NCBI RefSeq assembly: GCF_002895435.1
Contig: NZ_POYJ01000007.1
Coordinates: 62,001-126,000 of the forward strand
Length of the DNA stretch: 64,000 nt
Direction: 5' to 3'
Source: Aquimarina sediminis
Lineage (GTDB): Bacteria > Bacteroidota > Bacteroidia > Flavobacteriales > Flavobacteriaceae
A program made the position numbers and the translations under genes. The notes beneath the pieces were generated by a model that saw only the letters and a program-made list of their open reading frames with translations, was not told the origin of the DNA and ran no database searches. This document shows, one piece after another, positions 48,189 to 57,997 of the stretch (positions within the stretch are counted from its first letter, which is position 1; the number at the start of each line of letters is the position of its first letter).

Positions 48189-48844
48189 AATTTGCTTTAC
48201 ACTATTATTAAAAATTTTTCAAATATCCTTTTTAAAGGGCTGCAAAGGTAGAAATAATTTTCAGCAAATCAAATCCTAACGAATTAATTTTCAAACGCAT
48301 TCTAAGATATTCAATTAACATCATTCGCAATCCTTCTAATATTCGACTATTCTAACAAAAAAAGCTACAGACCTTATTAATAAATATATTCAATTTCATA
48401 CACCATATAATATATCATCTCAAAACACCAATTATTTAAGAGAATAAGCAACTACAAAACTTTAACCTTAAACAATATCTTGAAGCTAACACGTAAAACA
48501 AACTAACAATCAATAGTTAAAATTATTAACAATCAAATACCACCAAAAATAACAGTAATTTACACCAAAGGTTTTACAAGAAAAACACCTTTACATCAAA
48601 TCTACAAAAACCTCTTAAACAACTAAGCCCCTCTAAATCAACAAAACACAAATACAAACACCCATACATTCAAGGTATCACATCCAACTCACCCCTTTAC
48701 CTATAATTCATCATAAAAACACCTACACTTATTACGAATCCCATTATAAATTATAAAGAATGGTTAAATTTTTGCAATAAAAAGTTGCTTAATAAAGATA
48801 TTATTGTGATTTTTGGCATTGGCTAATTCAAATAAATCATAAAA
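48189..48844. other. 656-bp divergent region rpsL-susC with a G-poor tract
   Basis: The left end holds the rpsL promoter. From 48421 to 48720 the plus strand has 14 G and 72 C by direct count, a strong strand bias with no reading frame. Near the right end TAAATTTTTG (48765-48774), close to a -7 element, may serve susC. No tRNA, terminator or repeat was recognised. Confidence 0.6.
48243..48272 (-). promoter_or_regulatory. Promoter of the ribosomal cluster
   Basis: On the minus strand TTG (48270-48272), a 19-base spacer and TACCTTTG (48243-48250) match the Bacteroidota consensus in both elements and in spacing. Transcription should begin near 48236, giving a leader of about 50 bases before rpsL. 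Confidence 0.75.
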
Positions 48845-51800
48845 ATGAGAACAAAGTTTAGTGGAATTCTAACGCTAATCCTAGCGTTTGTAGTGCAACT
48901 ATCGTTTGCACAAGAAAAAACGATCTCTGGTAATGTGTCCGACAATAGCGGACTACCATTACCCGGGGTAAATATCGTTGTAAAAGGTACTGCTACAGGT
49001 ACACAGACCGATTTTGATGGTAACTATACCATTAATGCTAATAGAGGTGCTGTATTAACCTTTAGTTATGTAGGTTTTGCAGTAAGAGAAATTGCTGTCG
49101 GTAATGACGATACAATTAATGTTCAATTACAAGAAGATGCAGCACAGCTTGAAGAAGTTGTTGTAACTGCACAGGGTATCCGAAGAGAGAAAAAATCTTT
49201 AGGTTACGCTGTAAGTACTGTTGCTAACGACAAAATTGAGCAAAAGGCAGAAGCGGATTTAGGTCGTATCCTATCTGGTAAAGCTGCCGGGGTTAACATT
49301 ACAGCAACTAACGGATTATCAGGTTCGGGAACGAACATAATTATTCGTGGTTATAGTTCTGTAACTGGAAGTAACCAGCCTCTTTTTATTGTTGATGGTG
49401 TTCCTTTTGATGGAGGTACAAACACACAGTCAAGTTTCCTTGATAACGTTACTGAATCTAGTAGATTCTTGGATCTTGATCCTAACTCTATAGAAAGTGT
49501 AAACGTATTAAAAGGTCTTAGTGCAACTACTTTATACGGTCAAGCAGGTCGTAATGGGGTAATCCTTATTACTACTAAAAATGGAGCTACAGGTTCTTCT
49601 AATGAAAAATTCGAAGTTACTTTTACGCAATCAATTTTTAGTTCTGAAGCTATCTTGCCGAAGTATCAGAATAATTATGGTGGTGGTTTCCACCAAGATT
49701 ACGGATTCTTCTTTAGTAACTGGGGTCCTGGGTTTAACTCTGATTTGAGTGCTAATCGAAATTTTATAGGTATCGCTCCTGATGGAACTACATTAGTAAA
49801 CGGACCACTTGGGGCATTTGGTGATCAGTCTCTAAATGTTGGTGTTGAAGATCAAATAGACATTCCCTACAGATACCAACCTTACAATAGTGTTGATGAT
49901 TTCTTTAGAACTGGATATACTTCTACTACATCTGTTAACGTTGGTGGAGGTTCTGAGAAAGGAAGATTTAACCTAAGTTATACTCACCTTAATGATGAAG
50001 GTGTAACTCCAGGTAACACATTAAGAAGAAATAATATTGGCTTAGGAGGTAGTGCAAAACTAGCTAATAAATTAACTGTAAATGGTGTACTTAACTTTGC
50101 ATTAACAGATTTTAAATCCCCTCCAGTTGCACCAAGTTTTGGTTCTGGTACCGGTTTTGATGGAGGTTCTGTTTTTGGAGATCTTTTATATACTCCTCGT
50201 AGTGTAAACTTATTTGGATTACCATTTCAAGCACAAGATGGACGTAGTGTATATTACAGATCTGGAAATGATATCCAGAATCCAAGATGGACTGTGGCTA
50301 ACACTCAAACTTCGCAAGAAGTTCGTAGAATTTTTGGTAATGTTGCTTTAAACTATGAAATTAAAGACTGGTTAAACCTGGCGTATCGTGTAGGTATTGA
50401 TCAATATACTGAATCAAATAGATATGGACAAAACAGAGGTGGTGTAGATGGTCAACAACTTGGTATTTACAGAACTACTTCTGTAGTAAATACTATATGG
50501 GATCATACTTTGTCTTTAAATGCTAATAAAGATCTTTCTGAAAATCTTAACTTAAATGTTAACCTTGGTGTTAACCCGCGTTATGAAAACTTTGAAAGAG
50601 AAGGTGTTGAAAGTGTAGGGCAATTAGCTTTTGGTGTATTAGAGCATTTCAACTTTGAAAGTCAGTCTTCTTTTAACAGTTTTACAAACCTACCAATTGG
50701 AGTTAAATCTACTCAAAACACTATTGGAGCATACTTTGATGCCACCTTAGCGTATCAAGATTTCTTATATTTGAATGCCTCTGGGCGTAATGACTGGTCT
50801 TCTACTTTGGAGAGAGAAAACAATTCATTGTTCTACCCTGCTGCTAGTATTTCTTTCATTCCTACTTCGGCATTTGATAATTTAGCTGGAAATGGGTTAA
50901 ATTATTTAAAAATGCGTTTTGGGTATGGATCTTCTGCTGGATTCCCATTCACATATAATACAAGAAATGTATTGGAACTTCAGCCAAGAGCATTTGTTAC
51001 TACTGATGGTTCTGCTGTACCTAATAATAATGTTGCTAACAGATTAGGTAACCCTAACTTAAAGCCTGAGCTTGTTACGGAATTTGAGCTTGGTGTTGAC
51101 ACTAAACTTTTTAACCGTCTTAACTTTAACGTAAGTGTATTCTCTAAAAAGACAACTGACTTATTAACTGATCAATCATTAGATTTTGCTACTGGTTTTA
51201 ATATACAAACAGTAAACATTGGAGAATTACAAACTGAAGGTATCGAAATTGATTATAACCTTGATATCATTAAACCAAATGGTGACGGTTTCAAATGGAA
51301 TATAGCAGGAAACTTCTATGCAGATGAAAATGAAGTAACTGACCTTGATGATTCTGTAGATAGAATTCTACTTACAGGAGCAGTTATTGGGCAAGCGGCA
51401 AACTATGCTATTGAAGGAAAGCCTTACGGTATCATCTTAGGAACAACAGTTCAAAGAGATGCTAACGGAGATAGACTTGTAGATGCTGATGGATTGTATA
51501 TTGAAGATACTGAGCCAAGAGAATTAGGAGACCCCAACCCGGATTGGACAACCAATGTAAATACTACCTTAGGGTATAAAGGGTTTTCTTTTTATATGGA
51601 TTGGCAATATCGTCATGGTGGAGATATATTCTCAACGACTACTGGATCGCTTATTGGTCGTGGTGTAGTTGATGGTGATGATCCTATCAATAGAGAAGCT
51701 TTATATGTTGTTCCTGGTGTTGTACAACAATTTGATGGCGACGGTAACCTTACGGGTACTGTACCTAATACTACTCAAATAACTGCAACGAATCTTGGTT

Positions 51801-52099
51801 TTGATATTTATGGTTTTGGTGCAAATGAATTCAAAATGTTTGATGGTTCTACACTTAGATTAAATGAACTTGCTGTAGGGTACAAAATGCCCTCTAAATT
51901 CTTAAACAATACTCCTTTCGGAAGTCTTTCTATCAAAGCTTCAGGATTTAACTTATGGTACAAAGCTTTCAACTTCCCTGACGATGTAAGGTTTGATACT
52001 AACTCATTAAGTACAGGTGTTGGTAATGGATTAGGAATTGACTTTATTACTGGTCCTAGTGTAAGAAGATATGGTGTAAGTATTCAAGCAACGTTTTAA
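48845..52099 (+). CDS. SusC/RagA-type TonB-linked outer-membrane transporter
   Basis: The 1084-residue receptor has a signal peptide (1-22, ending SFAQ), a carboxypeptidase D-like barrel-preceding domain (about 25-97, with GNVSDNSGLPLPGVNIVVKG), a TonB-box-like EEVVVTAQG (103-111), a plug domain (about 115-245, with IIIRGYSS and LYGQAGRNGVILITTK) and a C-terminal 22-strand barrel ending in Thr-Phe. With SusD it imports a large nutrient, glycan or peptide across the outer membrane using TonB energy. The substrate is not deducible; no glycoside hydrolase, sulfatase or regulator is next to it. Confidence 0.95.
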   Translation: MRTKFSGILTLILAFVVQLSFAQEKTISGNVSDNSGLPLPGVNIVVKGTATGTQTDFDGNYTINANRGAVLTFSYVGFAVREIAVGNDDTINVQLQEDAAQLEEVVVTAQGIRREKKSLGYAVSTVANDKIEQKAEADLGRILSGKAAGVNITATNGLSGSGTNIIIRGYSSVTGSNQPLFIVDGVPFDGGTNTQSSFLDNVTESSRFLDLDPNSIESVNVLKGLSATTLYGQAGRNGVILITTKNGATGSSNEKFEVTFTQSIFSSEAILPKYQNNYGGGFHQDYGFFFSNWGPGFNSDLSANRNFIGIAPDGTTLVNGPLGAFGDQSLNVGVEDQIDIPYRYQPYNSVDDFFRTGYTSTTSVNVGGGSEKGRFNLSYTHLNDEGVTPGNTLRRNNIGLGGSAKLANKLTVNGVLNFALTDFKSPPVAPSFGSGTGFDGGSVFGDLLYTPRSVNLFGLPFQAQDGRSVYYRSGNDIQNPRWTVANTQTSQEVRRIFGNVALNYEIKDWLNLAYRVGIDQYTESNRYGQNRGGVDGQQLGIYRTTSVVNTIWDHTLSLNANKDLSENLNLNVNLGVNPRYENFEREGVESVGQLAFGVLEHFNFESQSSFNSFTNLPIGVKSTQNTIGAYFDATLAYQDFLYLNASGRNDWSSTLERENNSLFYPAASISFIPTSAFDNLAGNGLNYLKMRFGYGSSAGFPFTYNTRNVLELQPRAFVTTDGSAVPNNNVANRLGNPNLKPELVTEFELGVDTKLFNRLNFNVSVFSKKTTDLLTDQSLDFATGFNIQTVNIGELQTEGIEIDYNLDIIKPNGDGFKWNIAGNFYADENEVTDLDDSVDRILLTGAVIGQAANYAIEGKPYGIILGTTVQRDANGDRLVDADGLYIEDTEPRELGDPNPDWTTNVNTTLGYKGFSFYMDWQYRHGGDIFSTTTGSLIGRGVVDGDDPINREALYVVPGVVQQFDGDGNLTGTVPNTTQITATNLGFDIYGFGANEFKMFDGSTLRLNELAVGYKMPSKFLNNTPFGSLSIKASGFNLWYKAFNFPDDVRFDTNSLSTGVGNGLGIDFITGPSVRRYGVSIQATF

Positions 52100-52110
52100 T
52101 AAAAAAAACT

Positions 52111-53823
52111 ATGAAAAAATATAATATAACAAAAAAGATACTTAAACACTTTACGCTATCGTTAGTATTAACAGGTATCTTAATGGTAACAAATTCTTGT
52201 GAAACTACAGAATTAGACCATTTAAATAACCCAAGTAGATTAACACCAGATCAAGCATCTGAAGATTTGTTTATAAATGCAATTCAGTTAGGTCTTGCCG
52301 CCTTTTTTGATTCGGACAATACCGACAACTTTAATGGTGTAAATGAATTTGGTATGCAGCTAACTAGAATGGTAAGTGCGTTTGGTACTACATATCAAAA
52401 TCTATACGGTCCTTCTGATCTAAATGGGATTTATGCAGACGCGTATACTGGAGTAATGATTGATATAAGAACTTTAACCCCTCTTGCTGAAGAAAAAGGT
52501 CTTTACACTCATTTAGGTGTTGCACAAGTAGCGGAAGCATATATTATGATGACTTTGGTTGATTACTTTGGTGATTTTCCATATGAAGAAGCTTTTTTAG
52601 GTGCTGAGAATATTTCTCCAGCTTTAACTCCGGGAGAAGACATCTATGCTTCTGTTGAGCAACTATTAATCGATGCAGTAGCAAACTTTAATAAAGAACA
52701 AGCTTCTAACATTGAGAATGATTTCTTTTATGACGGTGATGAAGAGAAGTGGATAAAACTTGCAAATACTTTAAGAATAAAATTGTACACTCAATCCAAA
52801 TTGGTTGATGCTAATGCTGGTTCTAAAATCAATGCTATTTTAACTGATGCAACTAATTCAGGTGGTTATATCTCCTCTTCTGCAGATGATTTCCAATTCA
52901 ACTATTCTACTACAGATGTAAACCCTGATAGTAGACATCCTTTATTTGGAATTAGTTTTGATAATGGACCTGCTGATTATATAGGTAATGATTTTATGAA
53001 TCGCTTAGTAAACCAAAAAGATGTTGCTGACGCAAGCATTGACGACCCTAGAACAAGATATTATATCTATAGACAAGAATTAGACTTTGCTGAAGCAAAT
53101 ACTCAAACCAAACCTTGTGTTGTTGAAAGTAAACCAGCTCATTATAGCGCAGATGATCCTTTTTGTAATAGTGTAGGTGATGGATATTGGGGTAGAGATA
53201 ATTTAGATCAAGATGGTATCCCGCCAGATCAAGCTTTCAGAACATTATTTGGTGTTTACCCTGTAGGTGGACCATTTGATGATGGCTCAGGAAATAATAT
53301 AACTAATAGAAATACAGGATTGATTGGAGCTGGTAGTTCTATGATCATGCTATCTTCTTATGTTCAATTTATGTTAGCTGAAACTGCTTTAACTAGTGGA
53401 GTTACTGGTGACGCAAGAGATTATCTAGAAGCCGGCATGACTCAGTCGATTAATAAAGTAATGGCTTTTGGAGAGCAATTATCAGATTTACCAGGAGCTT
53501 TAGTTCCTACTGCTGGTGATGTTACTGCTTATAAAGACGCTATTTTAGCTAAATATGATGCAACTGCTACCGATGATGAAAAGTTAGATATTATCATTGA
53601 ACAATACTACCTAGCATTATGGCAAAATGGTGTAGAGGCTTACAATACGTATAGAAGAACAGGTAAGCCTGATTTACAGCCTGGTTTATTAGCTGCTCCT
53701 GGTGTGTATATGAGATCACTCCTTTATCCAGATGCACTTGTTAACAGAAATAGTAGTGTAAGTACTAAGCCTATTTCAACTCAAGTATTCTGGGATACTA
53801 ACCCTGCTAATTTTGTTGACTAA
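52111..53823 (+). CDS. SusD/RagB-family nutrient-binding lipoprotein (SusD-like 2 type)
   Basis: The 570-residue lipoprotein has its lipidation site at Cys30 (TNSCETTE), with acidic residues just after, as in surface-exported lipoproteins of this phylum. NPSRLTPDQA, VDYFGDFPYEEAF and the C-terminal PISTQVFWDTNPANF are characteristic of SusD-like proteins, the lids of SusC channels. The start is 11 bases after the susC stop, so the two form one operon. Confidence 0.93.
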   Translation: MKKYNITKKILKHFTLSLVLTGILMVTNSCETTELDHLNNPSRLTPDQASEDLFINAIQLGLAAFFDSDNTDNFNGVNEFGMQLTRMVSAFGTTYQNLYGPSDLNGIYADAYTGVMIDIRTLTPLAEEKGLYTHLGVAQVAEAYIMMTLVDYFGDFPYEEAFLGAENISPALTPGEDIYASVEQLLIDAVANFNKEQASNIENDFFYDGDEEKWIKLANTLRIKLYTQSKLVDANAGSKINAILTDATNSGGYISSSADDFQFNYSTTDVNPDSRHPLFGISFDNGPADYIGNDFMNRLVNQKDVADASIDDPRTRYYIYRQELDFAEANTQTKPCVVESKPAHYSADDPFCNSVGDGYWGRDNLDQDGIPPDQAFRTLFGVYPVGGPFDDGSGNNITNRNTGLIGAGSSMIMLSSYVQFMLAETALTSGVTGDARDYLEAGMTQSINKVMAFGEQLSDLPGALVPTAGDVTAYKDAILAKYDATATDDEKLDIIIEQYYLALWQNGVEAYNTYRRTGKPDLQPGLLAAPGVYMRSLLYPDALVNRNSSVSTKPISTQVFWDTNPANFVD

Positions 53824-53837
53824 AAAATAAGATAGAT

Positions 53838-54704
53838 ATGAAAAATATATATAAAAAAATATTCTTTGTTCTTTTTGCAGCCGTGGCAATGATCAGTTGT
53901 GAAGACGAAGATAAAAGTCCACTTTTTGTAGACGCTGATCCAAGTAATGATGCTGTATTTGTTACAATTGCTCAAGATCCCAATAATTTAGTTATTGATT
54001 TCACAAAACCAGAATCGAGTTACAATTTTACAATTACTGCACCTGCTAATAATGTTGCAGAATACGACTTAATTGTAATACGTACATCTAACGATGTTGA
54101 TTCAGAACCTGTATCTGTTCAAAAAGTTACATCTTTTCCTTTTGATTTCAGCATAACAAGAGCAGATCTTGCAGCTGCGTTAGGAGTTGCTGCCGATGAT
54201 CTTAAACCAGGAGATCAATTTAGTTTTGTATCTACTGCTACAGGCACCAATGGAGTAAAAGCTTCTTTTGCTGATTTAAATGGTGACGCAACAGGTCCGG
54301 GTCAATTTCAAGGTTTTAACCATACAACATTTGTAATATGCCCTTTTATTACTTCTGAAGCTGTAGGCACTTACTCAGTTACGAGTGATGGGTTTGGAGG
54401 ATTTGAACCTGCCAGTGCTACTTTTGAAGTAACTGCTGGTGCTAATGATGGTGAGGTGATAGTAACTGGATTGTACGATGCAGATAAAAGTTTTACTATT
54501 TCAATGAATACAGAACTTGGTATTGCAACTATTGACCGACAACCAGTTGCAAATTCTTTTGCTGGATATGCTGGAGGTAATATAAATACAAACACAACAA
54601 CAAGTTTCTTTTTCTCTTGTACTGGTACTATGATACTAAATCTTCAACATACTGTTGACCTTGGAAGTTTTGGTAACTACACACTTAAAGCGAAGAAAAA
54701 TTAG
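53838..54704 (+). CDS. Small lipoprotein of the susCD operon, unknown family
   Basis: The 288-residue protein has a lipoprotein signal peptide with Cys21 followed by Glu-Asp-Glu-Asp, a surface-export-like signal. The mature part is beta-rich with Ig-like or SusE-like strand patterns (residues 45-145) and a C-terminal half with two cysteines (VICPF near 176 and FFSCTG near 267) and repeated Gly/Thr strands. I do not recognise the family. Its position 14 bases after susD and before a terminator makes it an accessory ligand-binding protein of the same uptake system by inference. Confidence 0.75.
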   Translation: MKNIYKKIFFVLFAAVAMISCEDEDKSPLFVDADPSNDAVFVTIAQDPNNLVIDFTKPESSYNFTITAPANNVAEYDLIVIRTSNDVDSEPVSVQKVTSFPFDFSITRADLAAALGVAADDLKPGDQFSFVSTATGTNGVKASFADLNGDATGPGQFQGFNHTTFVICPFITSEAVGTYSVTSDGFGGFEPASATFEVTAGANDGEVIVTGLYDADKSFTISMNTELGIATIDRQPVANSFAGYAGGNINTNTTTSFFFSCTGTMILNLQHTVDLGSFGNYTLKAKKN

Positions 54705-54737
54705 ATAATTAATGTGAAAATTGCAAATAATGTTTTC

Positions 54738-54773
54738 AGGAAGCCATCTATATAGATGGCTTTCCTTTTTTTA
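54738..54773 (+). terminator. Intrinsic terminator of the susCD operon
   Basis: AAGCCATCTA (54741-54750) pairs with TAGATGGCTT (54753-54762) around 2 bases and is followed by TCC and seven T. It lies 37-70 bases after the lipoprotein stop and just before the next gene. Confidence 0.85.
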
Positions 54774-54785
54774 AATAAATTAGCT

Positions 54786-56126
54786 ATGAAACATCTTACC
54801 CTAACATCCTTCTATAGAATAGTTTTAACTATATCATCTATCTTTGCCATTTATTCCTGTAGTGATGATGATGAATCAATAATAAATGAAGAAACCCCCA
54901 TTCCAATATCTTCGGAAAATCCAATTGCAGGAGATACTGGTATGATTATTACCTTAGATAGCTCTAAAATTCAAAAAGGGTTAATTTTGGTAAACGACAT
55001 AGGTAACGCACGAGTATATCTAATGAATAAATTGGATGCCTCTATAGCTCATGAATGGAATATTGATCTAAAACTTGGCAATGATGTCGAATTACTAGAT
55101 AACGGAAAACTGTTAGCTTCATTAAAAGATAAAAATGCTCTTTATGACATAGGTGGATATGCAGGAAAAATTCAGTTGATCAACCCTGACAGCTCCATCG
55201 AATGGGAGTATACATACTCTGATGAATTTCGACTTTCTCATCATGATATCGAATTGTTGCCTAATGGTAATATCTTAATCCTAGCATGGGAAATCAAATC
55301 ACTAGCTGAAGCAGAAGAGGCTGGTTATGATTTAAGTAATACTGTAGAGAGGCTATTTCCAGAATCATTAATAGAAGTTGATCCTAATACAGACCAAATA
55401 GTATGGCAATGGAATTCTTGGGATCACCTAATACAAGATCATGATATCTCAAAAAATAATTATGGTGAAATAGATAAAAATCCACAATTAATAGATATAA
55501 ACTATCATTATGATGAACGTGGAGATTTAATGCATGCGAATGGTATAGATTATGACTCTGAAAAAGATTTAATATACCTAAGTATAAATTTTTATAGTGA
55601 AATATGGGTTATTGATCACAGTACCACAACTGCCGAAGCATCTTCACACGCATCAGGTAATTATAATAAAGGAGGAGATTTGGTATATAGATTTGGAAAT
55701 CCAACTGCATACAAAAACACTAAAGGTACAAGGCTGTTTTACAACAATCATTTCCCAAACATTCTTGATAAAGATGAAATAGGAGCTGGTAATCTATTGG
55801 TATATATGAACGGTAACATCCCCGGAAATGAGCAATCAACTGTCTATGAACTAAAACTACCCGACAATTTTGGATTGGCTCCCGATCAAAACAATGAGCC
55901 AACAATTATTTGGGAATTCTCCGATAAAGAGCTTTACTCTCCTTTAGTCTCAGGTGCAGTTAGATTATCAAACGGCAACACCTTAATTACTGAGGGTTCT
56001 TTTGGCTTTTGGGAAGTAAATGAAAACAAGGAAGTTATTTGGCAATTTGATGGCGTCAATAGCTTTTTTTGGAGAGGTTATCATTATGACAATGATCATC
56101 CTGCTATTCTCAATCTAAATCTTTAG
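54786..56126 (+). CDS. Arylsulfotransferase-like (ASST) lipoprotein
   Basis: The start is the ATG at 54786 (446 residues); the longer frame begins inside the preceding terminator. Cys25 is the lipidation site, followed by Ser-Asp-Asp-Asp-Glu, like the surface-export signal of flavobacteria. The rest is a beta-propeller of the ASST kind: HHDIELLPNGN (152-162), HANGIDYD near 250-257, EIWVIDHSTTTAE (272-284), GGDLVYRFGNP (296-306) and SNGNTLITEG. The usual QHD segment is replaced by YNNHF (319-323), so activity is uncertain. ASST enzymes move sulfate between phenols; others of the fold may only bind. Its link to the susCD genes is by position. Confidence 0.8.
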   Translation: MKHLTLTSFYRIVLTISSIFAIYSCSDDDESIINEETPIPISSENPIAGDTGMIITLDSSKIQKGLILVNDIGNARVYLMNKLDASIAHEWNIDLKLGNDVELLDNGKLLASLKDKNALYDIGGYAGKIQLINPDSSIEWEYTYSDEFRLSHHDIELLPNGNILILAWEIKSLAEAEEAGYDLSNTVERLFPESLIEVDPNTDQIVWQWNSWDHLIQDHDISKNNYGEIDKNPQLIDINYHYDERGDLMHANGIDYDSEKDLIYLSINFYSEIWVIDHSTTTAEASSHASGNYNKGGDLVYRFGNPTAYKNTKGTRLFYNNHFPNILDKDEIGAGNLLVYMNGNIPGNEQSTVYELKLPDNFGLAPDQNNEPTIIWEFSDKELYSPLVSGAVRLSNGNTLITEGSFGFWEVNENKEVIWQFDGVNSFFWRGYHYDNDHPAILNLNL

Positions 56127-56149
56127 GTTAAACAAAATTTATAACTTAT

Positions 56150-56181
56150 AAATCCCGATAAAATCAATCGGGATTTTTTTA
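56150..56181 (+). terminator. Intrinsic terminator after the ASST-like gene
   Basis: AAATCCCGAT (56150-56159) and ATCGGGATTT (56167-56176) form a perfect stem with a 7-base loop, followed by T. It belongs to the recurrent TCCCGAT/ATCGGGA type. Confidence 0.9.
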
Positions 56182-56347
56182 TTCACTCTTTAAAAAAATT
56201 TGCTTAGCAATGTTACTCATCAAGAGTAATAAGCATCTTAACTTGGTTTACTTACTTTTTTATGGTATTTTTAACAGTTCTATAATTGAAAATCAAGAAT
56301 ATAGAACAATATTCAGTCAGTAAAAATAAACTATTAAATCACTCACT

Positions 56348-57124
56348 ATGATTATAAACAATCTTTTAACAAAGAAAAGTAATGTATTCTTATTTGCTTT
56401 AACACTAGCCTTACTAACAAATTATTCCTCATTTTCACAAAAAATGTGGAAGTCTGAAGCTCCTGCCAATCAACAAGGTCGTAACCTTAAACTAGATGAC
56501 TTATTTAATCAAGTTAAAAAGTTATCCAAAGAAGATATCCTGGCTAACATAAAAGGCTCTCCTTATCTATCAGAGAACTTTACTCAAGGAGATGTGTATT
56601 TTGAAGCAGATCCTGTTGGAAAACTATACATGCGTTATAATGCTTTTAGTGATGAAATTGAAGTAAAGAAAAACACTAATGACAAAGATTATTCTGCTCT
56701 AATCAAAAGTAAATTAATCAACTGCAATTTAAATCAACAACAACTTATCTATAGCACATACAAGCCTATAGATAAAATGGCTGAAGAAGGATATTTAATA
56801 TCACTTACAAACCCTTCTAATTCCTATACATTGTACAAAAGAATAAAAACTATTTTTAAAGATCGTGGTGTAGAACAAGCTACCTCTTTATCAAAAGTTA
56901 GTGAAGCAAAATTTTCTACCTTTACAACTTATTACCTTCTTGCCAAAGATTCAAAAGAAGCTAAACAACTACCAAAGAAACAAAAGAAAATTTCCTCACT
57001 TTTTCCAGAACAAGATCGTTCTGTTATTTCTGACTATATAAAAGAACAGAACATTAACCCTAAGAAAGAAAAAGATCTAATTAAGTTAATCAACTTTGTA
57101 AATGGACTAGGTCAAAAAATATAG
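56348..57124 (+). CDS. Secreted protein of unknown function
   Basis: The 258-residue product has a Sec signal peptide (1-30, ending FSQ) with no lipobox. The mature protein is rich in Lys, Asn, Ser and Glu, with the segments LDDLFNQVKKLSKEDILANI (about 48-67) and QKKISSLFPEQDRSVISDYI near 214-233, and no catalytic motif was seen. I do not recognise the family. A 221-base upstream gap suggests its own promoter, and a strong hairpin follows. Likely periplasmic, function unknown. Confidence 0.75.
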   Translation: MIINNLLTKKSNVFLFALTLALLTNYSSFSQKMWKSEAPANQQGRNLKLDDLFNQVKKLSKEDILANIKGSPYLSENFTQGDVYFEADPVGKLYMRYNAFSDEIEVKKNTNDKDYSALIKSKLINCNLNQQQLIYSTYKPIDKMAEEGYLISLTNPSNSYTLYKRIKTIFKDRGVEQATSLSKVSEAKFSTFTTYYLLAKDSKEAKQLPKKQKKISSLFPEQDRSVISDYIKEQNINPKKEKDLIKLINFVNGLGQKI

Positions 57125-57172
57125 ATCCTAACCCCTTTATTCAATAAAAAAATAGTTGATTTTTTAAAATAC

Positions 57173-57204
57173 ATCCCGATGAAATTTCATCGGGATATTT
57201 TTTT
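57173..57204 (+). terminator. Intrinsic terminator after the secreted protein gene
   Basis: A 24-base palindrome (57173-57196) begins ATCCCGATGAAA and is followed by T to 57204. It lies 50 bases after the stop and 20 before rlmB. Confidence 0.9.
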
Positions 57205-57223
57205 ATAACTATCTTTGACGACT

Positions 57224-57958
57224 ATGAAGAATGAATCCCTGATTTTCGGTATTAGAGCAATAATAGAAGCTATAGGAGCTGGTAAAGCTGTTGATAAACT
57301 TTTTATCCAAAAAGGATTGCAAGGAGAGTTATCTAAAGAATTAATGAAAGTAGTACGAGAAAAAAATATTACTATTAATTATGTACCTGTAGAAAAACTA
57401 AACAGACTAACACGCAAAAACCATCAGGGTGCTGTTGCTTACATCTCTCCTATTGATTTTTATGATCTGGAGAATCTAGTGATAAATGTTATAGAATCAG
57501 GAGAAACTCCTTTGTTTTTGATTTTGGATCAATTATCTGATGTTCGCAATTTTGGAGCAATTATAAGAACTGCTGCTTGTACGGGAGTTCATGGCATTAT
57601 CATTCAGAAAAAAGGAGGAGCACCTGTTAATGCAGATACTGTTAAAACTTCTGCAGGAGCCGTATTCAAAATTCCTATTTGCAAAGTGGATCATATAAAA
57701 GATGCAATGTTTTATTTACAAGGTTCTGGAATTCAAATAATCGCTGCCACTGAAAAAGCCGACACCAATATATATGACACTGATCTTACGGTACCATCTG
57801 CCATCATTATGGGAAGTGAAGGTAAAGGTATATCGCAATCTGTATTAAAGCTGGTTGATCAGCAAGCAAAATTACCTATGCATGGAGATATTGCTTCACT
57901 TAACGTATCTGTTGCCTGTGGTGTATTTCTGTATGAAGTAACGAGACAACGTTTATAA
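57224..57958 (+). CDS. rlmB: 23S rRNA (guanosine-2'-O)-methyltransferase RlmB-type
   Basis: The start is the ATG at 57224 (244 residues). An N-terminal L30e-like substrate-binding domain (about 1-75) is followed by a SPOUT methyltransferase domain with a deep trefoil knot: LILDQLSDVRNFGAIIRTA (about 101-119), the SAM loop IIMGSEGKGIS (about 193-203) and LPMHGDIASLNVSVACG. RlmB modifies G2251 in 23S rRNA in Escherichia coli; the paralogue TrmH modifies tRNA, so the exact target is probable, not certain. Confidence 0.93.
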   Translation: MKNESLIFGIRAIIEAIGAGKAVDKLFIQKGLQGELSKELMKVVREKNITINYVPVEKLNRLTRKNHQGAVAYISPIDFYDLENLVINVIESGETPLFLILDQLSDVRNFGAIIRTAACTGVHGIIIQKKGGAPVNADTVKTSAGAVFKIPICKVDHIKDAMFYLQGSGIQIIAATEKADTNIYDTDLTVPSAIIMGSEGKGISQSVLKLVDQQAKLPMHGDIASLNVSVACGVFLYEVTRQRL

Positions 57959-57997
57959 AACAAATAAATCTTTTAAAACAATTACCTAAAGTTGACT

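Noticed and set aside
54756..54785. Upstream extension of the ASST-like gene
   Set aside because: It would start within the stem of the susCD terminator; the ATG at 54786 starts a proper lipoprotein signal peptide.
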